Shown here: one piece after another, positions 54,172-62,790 of the stretch
Position numbering within the stretch: position 1 is the stretch's first letter
Layout: each line of letters begins with the position of its first letter
Assembly (NCBI GenBank): GCA_963664285.2
Contig: CAXXNX010000002.1
Span: 1 to 64,000, forward strand
DNA: 64,000 bases
Reading direction: 5' to 3'
Origin: JAJCYL01 sp963664285
GTDB lineage: Bacteria; Bacteroidota; Bacteroidia; Cytophagales; Cyclobacteriaceae
The notes under the pieces: generated by a model
The model's input: the letters and a program-made list of their open reading frames with translations, nothing else
Told to the model about the DNA's origin: nothing
Database searches by the model: none
Translations under genes and position numbers: made by a program

Positions 54172-55346
54172 CGTGTAAATATATTTTTAAACAAGGTTAT
54201 TTGTCGTATATTGCATATGAATTAATTACCAAACAGAATTTTCCTCCATTAACTCCATCAAACTCAACCCAAACCAGATGGATAGCACCATGCCCCAAAA
54301 GGAAATTTCCAGCGTCAACCCGCGTTATTCAAAACATCTACATCCCTTGGTTTAACCACCTGGTTTGGTGTTTTCGCCTAAATAACTGATGCTTCGATGG
54401 TTTGATGGGCTCTCGTAAAAGGCCAAAAGTTTAATGCCACCGACCTAAAATATCAATCTTACCGAAAAATTGAGTTCTCAGGGACAAGATTCAAACCCAG
54501 GACTTACCGCAGGTGGCCCATAGCGTGCAGGAAGCCAAAAAGAAGAAAAAATCAGTTGTATCGATCATCCGTGTGTTGCTCAACTAAAAAGGAACCTGGC
54601 CATATCGATCAAATGCTGGACCTGTTGGAAGGGCCGTTTCCTTTTCCCCACAAAACCCAGCAGGAAGATTGGGCCATACCCTTTATAAGCAGCAACAAGG
54701 CATGTTGAGCAGAAAGCCCACCAATGTAAAGATCGGATAGTGAGCATCTCACAACCCCATGTACGCCCGATAGTGAGGGGCAAGCAGGGCAAGAGTGTAG
54801 AGTTTGGTGAGTTGGGCCTTTCACTCATGGTTTTGCAAGGATAACCCTAAGCTGGAATGCCTATAATGAAAGTGAGGACCTGATCAATCAGGCAGAGGCC
54901 TACAAGGCTTTGTTTGGTTATTACCCTGAACTTATACAGGCCGATAAAATCTATGCTACAATAAGAATCGCAATTGGGTAACAGCATAAGGATGACAGCT
55001 GCCACAAAAGGAAAACCTGTGAAGAAATCAGCATACCAGAAGGCTAAATCAAAAAAGGAATATGCTGAGAGGAATGCCATTGAGGGAAGAATAGGTGCCA
55101 AACAAGCTTACTCGCTCAATGAATCAAAGCCAAACTTAAAATCAACTTCACAAACTTGGATTGCTGCAACCCTAGCTCAATCTATCTAGGGCTGCTAATT
55201 TGATGGGTACTACTTTTTGAGGAAGCCCTAATTAATTACAGCCTCCATCCCTTCATACCCGCGTTATTCAAAACTCTTCCCTTAACCAAAATAACTGGCT
55301 TTGGTTTGAGGCTCTCGTGGAGTTTAATCCGAAAAATATAAATTCA
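54172..55346 (+). pseudogene. Remnant of an IS5-type element with transposase fragments
   Basis: Pieces of one transposase in changing frames on the plus strand: MLDLLEGPFPFPHKTQQ (about 54612), HVRPIVRGKQGKSVEFGELG (about 54760), WNAYNESEDLINQAEAYKAL (about 54855), FGYYPELIQADKIYAT, and RMTAATKGKPVKKSAYQKAK with ERNAIEGRIG and LKSTSQTWIAATL (54990-55185). This is the order of IS5-family transposases with acidic residues in ADKIY and ERNAIEG. CCCGCGTTATTCAAAAC occurs at about 54320 and 55259 in the same orientation and resembles the IS1380 tip here. The debris separates the two halves of the PD40-OmpA gene. Confidence 0.75.
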
Positions 55347-56732
55347 TTAGCAGTTTTTGGTATTTAAATGTGCTCCTGGAATGACATCCCAGTTTTTGGT
55401 ATTTATGTCCGGACCAAGGTTTTGCGGATCTGACCAAAGTGCCCATGAATCATCCAAACGTCGGGTAACAAAAAGGTCGGCACTGCCGTACCCAGGGTGG
55501 CCGAATGAGGCGAAGTAAAGTGTTCTGTTATCAGCTCCTAAAAACGGGGTAAATTCATTAGCAAATGTGTTGACATCTTTGCCCAAATTGACGGGTTCAC
55601 TCCATTCCTCTTCTACCTTAAAAGAGGCAAATAAGTCCATGCCTCCATGAGTCTGGCCATTGTCAATAGCCATTACCAATACTTGCTGATCAGGTGACAG
55701 GCAGAAATCAACGTAACGGCTTTGATTGTTAAAATTTCTAATTTTCATGGTCTGAGGCACCTCCCATCCCTCTTTACTTTTACGGGCAAGTGACAATCCA
55801 GGCCCTGCTAATGTACCATCAGGTTTATAAGTATTAGCCACCAATAATGTATTCCCATCCGGGGCCACACTAATTACAAAATTGCTGCCTCTGTTATTAA
55901 GCGGTTTGGCCAGGCGCTGAAGTTTTGACCAGCCAGTAGCTTGATCGTAAGACGACCACCAGATATCGTCCTTTTTCATTTGGCCAATATTCCCAGGATG
56001 CCCGTTTCTGACTACATACATTTCATAACCATCAGGAGATATAATGACACCGTTCTCAGAGAAGATCGAATTGATCTTATCTCCGAGGTTGTCCTTCATA
56101 TATCCTGTAAAATCAGAGGCCAAATTAATCTCAATTACCTCCTGGTAAATCTTTATGTAATCAACTAATATCCTTGTTTTTCCTTCAACGCTAAACCCAA
56201 TTTCCGTGCCGGAAAACATCATGAAATGAGAGGTACCAAGGTGGTACCCGTTCACTTCAAATGAAATCTCATCACCTCTTTTGTCAACTTTCAAGAGCAG
56301 AGGATTTTCAACAAAAAAAACACCCGGCGGGAGTGACTGTCTCTTGAAGATCTGGAGAAATCTACCGTTTTTATTGGCAATCACATTGAATGTACTGTCA
56401 GGGTAAATTCTCAAAGAGAAAAACGATATATTACCAAGTGCCCCCCAGGTCAAACCAAAATTGTTTTCTCCTTCTAAAAAAGTTATGGAGGCAGCAATGG
56501 TAAAATCCTCATCAGGATCAATGAAATGGTGAATCAAACTGAGTAAACCTTTTTCTGATTGGTTGCTGATCATCAAATACCCTGATTCGATGGTGATTTT
56601 ACCTCGTGGGTTATCAAAAAGTGTCCAGTTGTTACTATTATTATCAAATTCCTCACTAAACTCAAGGGGTTGAGCCAATAATTTGTAGTGGCTCATTGAG
56701 GAAATAATCAAACAAACAAAAATTCTATGCAT
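55347..56732 (-). pseudogene. PD40-repeat N-terminal part of a split OmpA-family protein
   Basis: 461 residues from ATG 56732 with a signal peptide (HRIFVCLIISSMSHYKLLAQ). A concanavalin-like domain (EFDNNSNNWTLFDNPRGKIT) is followed by WD40-like PD40 repeats (GVIISPDGYEMYVVRNGHPG, FVISVAPDGNTLLVANTY, TPFLGADNRTLYFASFGHPG). It ends abruptly at GAHLNTKNC where related proteins continue into a CarboxypepD-like and OmpA domain, found at 53610-54171. AATACCAAAAACTG is repeated at the junction (about 55357 and 55380 read on the minus strand). Together the parts form a T9SS-associated-type OmpA protein of about 650 residues, now split by an IS. Confidence 0.75.
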
Positions 56733-57227
56733 GTAAAAGAAGAATCGTTCAAATTGTCAGGTTTGAATAACCTCAAATCTAACAAAAGAAGATTATTCCT
56801 GATCCAACTTCTCCTGCTGTTCCTATTTCAAGGTTGCAATCAAGGTAATGCTCCAGATTCCATTCTTTCAGGTTTCTGGATACCTAAAAAATATCTGATG
56901 TCTAATGGCGAATCTAAGGATGTCTATGGGCACATATCTTTTGGTAAAAACCAGTGGTCAGTTGTGTTTTTTATACTGGACGAGGAGGGTAATCCAACTA
57001 GTGGCTCTGCTGAGGGAGGTGAATTCATGCTGGAAAACGATTACCTAACTTTTTGGCATTATTACAATTTTGCTGACATCAGTAAAGGCACATCCGGCAA
57101 TCTGAACAAAACCATATACAAAGAAGACCAGAGACAAAAGGAATTATGCCGTATAGAAATTGATGAAGATATCTTAGTGATCTATTTCCCCAGTGGTAAT
57201 GCTATGATTTTTTCAAAAAGTACCTAG
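56727..57227 (+). CDS. Small lipoprotein, lipocalin-like
   Basis: 166 residues from ATG 56727, divergent to the PD40 gene with 6 bp overlap of starts. The signal peptide is preceded by a long basic N-terminus (SNKRRLFLIQLLLLFLFQGC), with the lipobox Cys near residue 37; an internal start would fit better but no other Met is in place. The mature part is a compact beta protein (SGFWIPKKYLMSNGESKDVY, WSVVFFILDEEGNPTSGSAE, ENDYLTFWHYYNFADI), a pattern like lipocalin-type domains of Bacteroidota. Function unknown. Confidence 0.65.
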   Translation: MHVKEESFKLSGLNNLKSNKRRLFLIQLLLLFLFQGCNQGNAPDSILSGFWIPKKYLMSNGESKDVYGHISFGKNQWSVVFFILDEEGNPTSGSAEGGEFMLENDYLTFWHYYNFADISKGTSGNLNKTIYKEDQRQKELCRIEIDEDILVIYFPSGNAMIFSKST

Positions 57228-57291
57228 CTAATTATTAAATCTATATCCTAATAGACTTAAAATCATTAAATTTAAAGACAATTTTTTCAAG

Positions 57292-58368
57292 ATGGCTTCC
57301 ATAAAAGAAGATGGAATAAAAGCTTCGAACCAGGAGTTTACCCAATACGATCAGGTTAAAAAGGATCAGGTCTATGGTCTATCTGAAAATGAGGCACTGG
57401 ACCAATTTGATGATGACTTTGTCATACCAACATGCGACATGATTGATTATTTCCATGGTGGTGAGGAAGGCAAACTCAAGTTCGCAACAGCTTTAGGGCA
57501 CGCCTTGGAGGGGATAGGTTTCGCTGTTTTAACCGGTCATGGTGTTGATACTTCACTTTATGATGAAGCCCATATTAAAGTCTCAGAAATCTTCGAGAAA
57601 ATTCCTTTGGAAGTTAGGTTAAAGTACATGGCAAAACGTCATGGGTCCGTTAACCAGGGTTATTTTCCTATCAAGGAAACTACCAACATTCATCCGGATC
57701 TGGTCGAGGGGTGGGTCTTTTGCAGGAGAGCTTTCGACCTCGACTGAGATCCAAACTATAATGAAGAACAGTTTTGGCCAGAACCAGGTTACCAGGTGTT
57801 TTTCAAAAAAATCGTTAGCGCGCATGAAGAATTGATCTTACCAATAATGCCCAGTATCCTCAAGCATCTGGGATGTGATCAAAATTCGTTTGATAATAAG
57901 TTGACAAAAACCAATTTTGGATTCAGGCTCAATTACTACCCCGCCATTCACGATGATACAGGGCTTGGCGGGAGAATGCTGGGGCATGAAGATGTAGATT
58001 TATTTACAATACTTCCTGCTGAAGAGGTGGGTGGTTTGCAAGTCTTGAACAGGCAAAATATGAAATGGATCAGATTGAATCCTCCAAAGGGAAGTATTAT
58101 TTTAAATACAGGCGACTATATGCAGCGGATCACAAATAACAGGCTACCATCAACCACACATCGCGTAAGTAAACCAAATAATCCTTACAACCTCGCCAAG
58201 CCAAGGATCTCAATACCCATGGCGGTATATGCTTGGGAACATGAGACTCTTGAAGTGCTGCCCTGCTGTGGGGAACCAAAATATGTGCCTATTAACGCCG
58301 AAGTTTTCCATACCCGTATTACAAGCAAGTATTACGGTGACGATTATGCCAAAGAAGACAAGAGTTAA
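57292..58368 (+). pseudogene. 2-oxoglutarate/Fe(II) oxygenase (isopenicillin N synthase-like) with in-frame TGA
   Basis: One frame with a single stop TGA at 57745-57747; both sides are in register. The N-terminal DIOX_N part (FVIPTCDMIDYFHGGEEG, GIGFAVLTGHGVD) runs to FCRRAFDLD. After the TGA come DPNYNEEQFWPEPGYQVFFK and the double-stranded beta-helix core with Fe ligands His-Asp in LGHEDVDLFTILP and His in LPSTTHRVSKP; a 2-oxoglutarate Arg in KPRISIPMAVY. Length without the stop is about 358 residues, normal for the family. Enzymes of this group hydroxylate, close rings or make ethylene; the substrate is unknown. A C-to-T change of CGA would explain the stop. Partial products from internal starts would lack one domain. 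Confidence 0.8.
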
Positions 58369-58376
58369 CGAAGCCC

Positions 58377-59720
58377 TTAAATTGTAGAGAAGTCAAAATC
58401 CTCTAGAAAGGCGGTAGTAAACTTACCAGATTGAAATTTCTTATCTTCCATCATTTTGATATGAAAAGGGATGGTGGTTGAAACTCCTTCAATTACAAAT
58501 TCCTCAAGAGCCCTTCTCATTCTTACTATGGCCTCTTCCCTGGTCTGAGCGCTTACGATCAATTTCGCAATCATTGAATCGTAATTGGGTGGAATAGTAT
58601 AACCCGCATAAACGTGGCTGTCAACCCTTACACCATGACCGCCGGGAAAATGAAGGTTTGTGATCTTTCCAGGACACGGTCTGAATCCATTCCTCGGATC
58701 TTCGGCATTTATCCTGCATTCCATAGCGTACATCTTTGGAAAATGGTTTTCCCCGGAAATATTGATGCCTGCGGCGACCTTTATCTGCTCTTTAATCAGG
58801 TCATAGTCCGTAACTTCTTCAGTGATAGGGTGCTCTACCTGAATTCGGGTATTCATCTCCATAAAGTAAAACTTCCCATGTTTGTCGACAAGAAATTCAA
58901 CTGTTCCTGCACCCTCGTATTTTATGGCCTCAGCGCCAGCGACCGCTGCCTTACCCATCTTTTCTCTTAACTTCTTGTTAACGATCGGTGATGGTGTTTC
59001 TTCTATGAGCTTTTGATGCCGTCTTTGTATTGAGCAATCCCTCTCCGACAAATGACAGGCTTTACCTCTCTTGTCACCAACAACCTGGATTTCGATATGT
59101 CGGGGTTCCTCAATAAATTTTTCCAGATAAAGTGCATCATTGCCGAAGGCAGCTCCCGATTCCATTCTTGCATCGTCCCATGCTTTTTGAAACTGACTCG
59201 CATCCTTTACAATACGCATGCCTTTTCCGCCACCGCCTGCAGTAGCTTTTAAAATGACCGGATAACCAATTTTCTTAGCAATATGCAATCCCTGTTTCAC
59301 ATCACTTAAAAGACCATCGGATCCCGGGATGGTTGGAACACCGGCTTTCTTCATCGTAATTTTTGCCGTTGCTTTGTCACCCATCTGATTGATCATATCA
59401 GCAGTGGCTCCAATGAACTTAATTTTATATTCTTCACAAACACGACTGAATTCAGCATTTTCTGCCAAAAAACCATAGCCGGGATGAATGGCGTCAGCAT
59501 TCGTAATTTCTGCCGCAGAGATCAGGTTAGGGATATTGAGGTAAGATTCTTTACTTGGCGCCGCACCGATGCATACTGCTTCATCGGCAAAGCGTACATG
59601 TAAACTGTCCTTATCGGCTATGGAATAAACAGAGACGGTACTTATAGCCATTTCTTTACAGGTACGAATAATGCGAAGGGCAATTTCACCCCTGTTAGCT
59701 ATCAGAATTTTCTTAAACAC
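58377..59720 (-). CDS. accC: Biotin carboxylase subunit of acetyl-CoA carboxylase
   Basis: 447 residues, as in E. coli (449). N-terminal KKILIANRGEIALRIIRTCK, ATP-grasp Gly loop KATAGGGGKGMRIV, LYLEKFIEEPRHIEIQVVGD, and the active-site stretch FYFMEMNTRIQVEHPITEEV with the Arg and Glu for carboxylation. It carboxylates biotin on AccB with bicarbonate and ATP, the first step of fatty-acid synthesis. It follows accB after 11 bp. Intact. Confidence 0.96.
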   Translation of the reverse strand: MFKKILIANRGEIALRIIRTCKEMAISTVSVYSIADKDSLHVRFADEAVCIGAAPSKESYLNIPNLISAAEITNADAIHPGYGFLAENAEFSRVCEEYKIKFIGATADMINQMGDKATAKITMKKAGVPTIPGSDGLLSDVKQGLHIAKKIGYPVILKATAGGGGKGMRIVKDASQFQKAWDDARMESGAAFGNDALYLEKFIEEPRHIEIQVVGDKRGKACHLSERDCSIQRRHQKLIEETPSPIVNKKLREKMGKAAVAGAEAIKYEGAGTVEFLVDKHGKFYFMEMNTRIQVEHPITEEVTDYDLIKEQIKVAAGINISGENHFPKMYAMECRINAEDPRNGFRPCPGKITNLHFPGGHGVRVDSHVYAGYTIPPNYDSMIAKLIVSAQTREEAIVRMRRALEEFVIEGVSTTIPFHIKMMEDKKFQSGKFTTAFLEDFDFSTI

Positions 59721-59731
59721 GATGGTTTCAA

Positions 59732-60211
59732 TTAAGAGGGATCGATCAGATATAATGGTTGATCATACTCAACTGGTTGTGCATTATCTACTAACACTTT
59801 GACAATAGTACCAGAAACCTCGGACTCAATTTCATTGAAGAGTTTCATAGCTTCAATAATACATACTGTCTGTCCAGCGGAAATTTTGTCCCCGACATTG
59901 ACGAAAACTTCCGAGTCAGGATTTGCTGATCTATAGAAGGTACCAATCATTGGGGATTTAATGGAGACATAGTTACCATCATCACTTTTCAAATCCTCTT
60001 TTGATGAAGTGGTCGCTTGACTAACAATTGGCGACGTAATAGCCTGAGGGGTTGGGACCGACATAACTTGCGCTGTGGCAGTCTCTACTACTGAAGTAGT
60101 CTTGGCACTTCTTTTTACCCTGATTTTGAATTCTGAGGTTTCAATGCTGACTTCTTCCAAACCTGAGTTGGAGATAAAGTCAATTAAATCCTGTATTTCT
60201 TTTGGTTTCAT
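59732..60211 (-). CDS. accB: Biotin carboxyl carrier protein
   Basis: 159 residues. A short helical start (KPKEIQDLIDFISNSGLEEV), an Ala/Thr/Pro-rich linker (about residues 35-75), then the biotinyl domain with the biotin Lys in IIEAMKLFNEIE near residue 124 and the end YDQPLYLIDPS. Carries biotin between AccC and carboxyltransferase. It lies 52 bp after the efp fragment; in this phylum efp, accB and accC are usually one operon, so the insertion in efp may have cut off the native promoter. Confidence 0.95.
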   Translation of the reverse strand: MKPKEIQDLIDFISNSGLEEVSIETSEFKIRVKRSAKTTSVVETATAQVMSVPTPQAITSPIVSQATTSSKEDLKSDDGNYVSIKSPMIGTFYRSANPDSEVFVNVGDKISAGQTVCIIEAMKLFNEIESEVSGTIVKVLVDNAQPVEYDQPLYLIDPS

Positions 60212-60263
60212 TTCGTGGGCTCTATGTCTCTAAAGTAATCTTTTTCCAAGGGTAATCACAACA

Positions 60264-60536
60264 TTACTTTACCCTTTCCATATACTCCTTAGTTTCAGTA
60301 TTTACCTTTATTTTTTCATCCTGATTGATGAAAAGTGGTACTCGTATTTCTGCCCCGGTTTCGAGTGTTGCTGGCTTTGTGGCATTGGTTGCCGTATCTC
60401 CTTTTATTCCGGGCTCAGTATAAGTAATAAGCAATTCCACAGACGCCGGAAGTTCGCAATTCAATGCTTTTTCTGTTTCAGCATGATAAATGATATCTGT
60501 TTCCTGACCATCTTTCAACAACTCCGGAGTGTTAAT
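60264..60536 (-). pseudogene. efp: Elongation factor P, N-terminally truncated by an IS
   Basis: The minus-strand frame is open from the IS junction at 60536 (INTPELLKDGQETDII) and includes LPASVELLITYTEPGIKGDT, KPATLETGAEIRVPLFINQD and ERVK at the end. This is domains II (end) and III of EF-P, about 90 of 188 residues. The missing N-terminal part holds domain I with the loop whose Lys or Arg tip is modified and reaches the ribosome P site. The remaining part cannot relieve stalling at polyproline. TTG 60521 is the first possible start. Either a second EF-P gene exists elsewhere or the cell lives without it. Confidence 0.85.
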
Positions 60537-62365
60537 TAGTGTCTGTATGAAAACAGGCTAATATGCTGATTATCCATCATATTCGTATTTTTTCCATCAA
60601 ATCAGCGCTGAATTATTCTCGAATCTGATTCAGTAGAATTATCAAATTCACAAATATTATCAAGAACAGTTGCGTTGTAGCCTGTTAATTGGCCATTTGA
60701 AGGTTTTCCATTCAAAAACCCCAAAGAATTCACTTTGAGATTCGCAGGCTTTTTGGTCTGCCGGGGAGTAAAATCCCTGTCCTTTTTTTGTTCATTCAGT
60801 GTAGAAAAGAAACGATTTTTTCGGTTGGTTTATCAGGATTAATCATTATATTGCATATAACCGATATAAATACAAACCATGAGGAAATCCTTCCAGCCCC
60901 AACTTACCCTGGATGCACACCCATCGAGCAAGTAGAGGCTCCGGTGAAAACTAAAAGCCACTTAGCTGCCCTGGCAGCCGCCCTTCAATATATCTATGTC
61001 CAACCTGAATGGAACCAGCGTATTTTTGAATTACTTTCTTCCAAACTCATTGAGGGAAAGAAAAAGACGGGCCGTGAGGGTATGAGTCTGTGGGAGGTCT
61101 TCGTATTGGCCCAGGTGCGCCTGTGCATGAACATCTCTTACGATGAGTTACACCATATCTCCAATTACGACACGTTGGTACGGGGCATTATGGGGGTGCT
61201 ACCTACCGACTACTCTGTGGGCAAACAGTATAAGTACCAGAACATTTATGACAATGTGACCTTGCTGGACGATGAACTGCTCATCGGCATCAATGATGTA
61301 ATCGTAGCAGCAGGTCACCAGGTGTTTAAAAAAAAAGGAAAAACCGGAGGGGAGGAAGTTGCCTTGCGTTGCAAGACCGATAGTTTCGTGGTAGAAACCG
61401 ACACCCACTTTCCTACCGACTACAACCTGCTATGGGACAGTGCCAGAAAGTGTATAGATGTAGCTGATTTATTGGTCTCAAAAAGGTATTTTACTGGCTG
61501 GCGTAAGTCCGGGGATTGGCGCAGATCCCTCAAAAGGCTGATGCGCAGCGTGGGCAGGACCACCGGCTCAGGAGGAAAAAACAAAGAGGAGCGGGTAGAG
61601 CAGGCTGCCACTTCCTATCTGACTAAAGCCCGTGCTTTGAGCAAGAAAGTGGGCCAAATGTTGGAAAAACATCAGGGAAACTCTATCGAGGAGTTCGCAG
61701 CCCTGATGGCATTGACCTATTATCTTGAGATGTTGGAAAAGCACATCGAGTTGCTCGACAGGCGGTTGATCAGAGCAGAGACCATTCCCCATGCCGAAAA
61801 AGTCTTTTCCATCTTTCAACCTTATGCCGAAATGATCAAAAAAGGCAAACTGCACCCCAATGTGGAGATCGGTAAGAATCTGGCCATCACTTCGGATCAA
61901 TACCATTTACTCATAGACTGGCAAATAGCTGAAAAACAAACCGACAACCAACTTACCCTATCAATTGCCCGGCGTATCGCTGAGAAATACCCCATCCAAA
62001 GCCTGAGCACCGACAAGGGGTTTTCCGATAAAGAGGATAAAGCAACTCTGCAAACCTTCATCCCAGAAGTGATCATGCCTAAAAAGGGTAGGTTAAACAA
62101 AGAAGAAAAAGCCATCGAATCAGCGCCAGCCTTCAAAAGGTTGAAAAACAAGCATTCTGCTATCGAATCCAACATTAATGAGCTGGAACACCGGGGATTG
62201 GACCGATGCCCGAACCGTACCCGCAAAACTTTCAATAGCTACATCGGGTTGGCCATTACTGCCTACAACCTTCACAAGATCGGGCGTAAACTCCAGGCTG
62301 ACCGTCTGGCCGCCCAGCAGCAAGCCAATTGCCAGAAACAAGCAGCTTAATCACCTTTTAGCTGT
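60537..62365 (+). mobile_element. ISNCY-like element, copy 2 (right end replaced by IS1380)
   Basis: The left tip TAGTGTCTGTATGAAAACAG is at 60537, inside efp. It matches copy 1 (13120) nearly base for base up to GCTGTTTA at about 62365, where IS1380 copy 2 begins. The last 190 bp including the right inverted repeat are missing. Differences from copy 1: A9 instead of A11 in the transposase, and two bases (AG) fewer near 60911. Confidence 0.82.
60788..62350 (+). CDS. ISNCY-like DDE transposase, full-length frame
   Basis: 520 residues from TTG 60788, though the first 40 or so are probably not native. The family usually begins like MRKSFQPQLTL, found at ATG 60879 in another frame that stops after 18 codons; one base more at about 60911 would join it to TPIEQVEAPVKTKSHLAAL. 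Motifs as in copy 1: GREGMSLWEVFVLAQVRL, TDSFVVETDTHFPTDYNLLW, ALMALTYYLEMLEKHIELLD, LSTDKGFSDKED and HRGLDRCPNRTRK. The A9 run at 61328-61336 keeps the frame open. Mobility is doubtful because the right end of the element is missing. Confidence 0.8.
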   Translation: MFIQCRKETIFSVGLSGLIIILHITDINTNHEEILPAPTYPGCTPIEQVEAPVKTKSHLAALAAALQYIYVQPEWNQRIFELLSSKLIEGKKKTGREGMSLWEVFVLAQVRLCMNISYDELHHISNYDTLVRGIMGVLPTDYSVGKQYKYQNIYDNVTLLDDELLIGINDVIVAAGHQVFKKKGKTGGEEVALRCKTDSFVVETDTHFPTDYNLLWDSARKCIDVADLLVSKRYFTGWRKSGDWRRSLKRLMRSVGRTTGSGGKNKEERVEQAATSYLTKARALSKKVGQMLEKHQGNSIEEFAALMALTYYLEMLEKHIELLDRRLIRAETIPHAEKVFSIFQPYAEMIKKGKLHPNVEIGKNLAITSDQYHLLIDWQIAEKQTDNQLTLSIARRIAEKYPIQSLSTDKGFSDKEDKATLQTFIPEVIMPKKGRLNKEEKAIESAPAFKRLKNKHSAIESNINELEHRGLDRCPNRTRKTFNSYIGLAITAYNLHKIGRKLQADRLAAQQQANCQKQAA

Positions 62366-62570
62366 TTAACCCGCATTATTCATAGGCCACCAATTTTGGG
62401 ATTAATAATGGGTTGCTAACTATTTTTGATTGGAGTGTATGTATTAATTTGAAGATCAACCAGGTTTCTGGATTTCAAAGGACATTAGAGCGTTTTTTTG
62501 TTAGAATTTTTCAATTTTCAGTCAAAGCTCTATTGTGTTCTTATGGAAGAACATTTTTTTGATTAAACCA

Positions 62571-62790
62571 ACTTGCTTTGCGTTTAGGTAATTAAATTTT
62601 CTAACACTCAACAACTTTGTTTAACTGATCGGTCAGTTCACCGTAAGCAAATCGCCCAGCAGGTATTGATATCTAAAGGCTCTTGAGAATTGTATTGTGC
62701 ATCTTTCTGATTCAATTGATACCCTATCTTCATGTTTTAGATATGTGTAAGTTGTTTTCATATCCATTGGTAAATCCATTCATGGCTAAG
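62571..62790 (-). repeat. IS30 micro-fragments interleaved with IS1380 sequence
   Basis: The following short stretches match IS30 (minus orientation) in their natural order: 62571-62606, 62609-62619, 62698-62714, about 62713-62727, 62731-62750 and 62759-62790. The material between them in IS30 is missing, and one 77-bp piece of IS1380 (62620-62696) sits between the second and third. No single transposition event yields this pattern. Confidence 0.8.

Noticed and set aside
57745..57747. TGA recoded as an amino acid
   Set aside because: The IS30 transposases and other genes here end in TGA, and no structure suggesting selenocysteine insertion was noticed after it.
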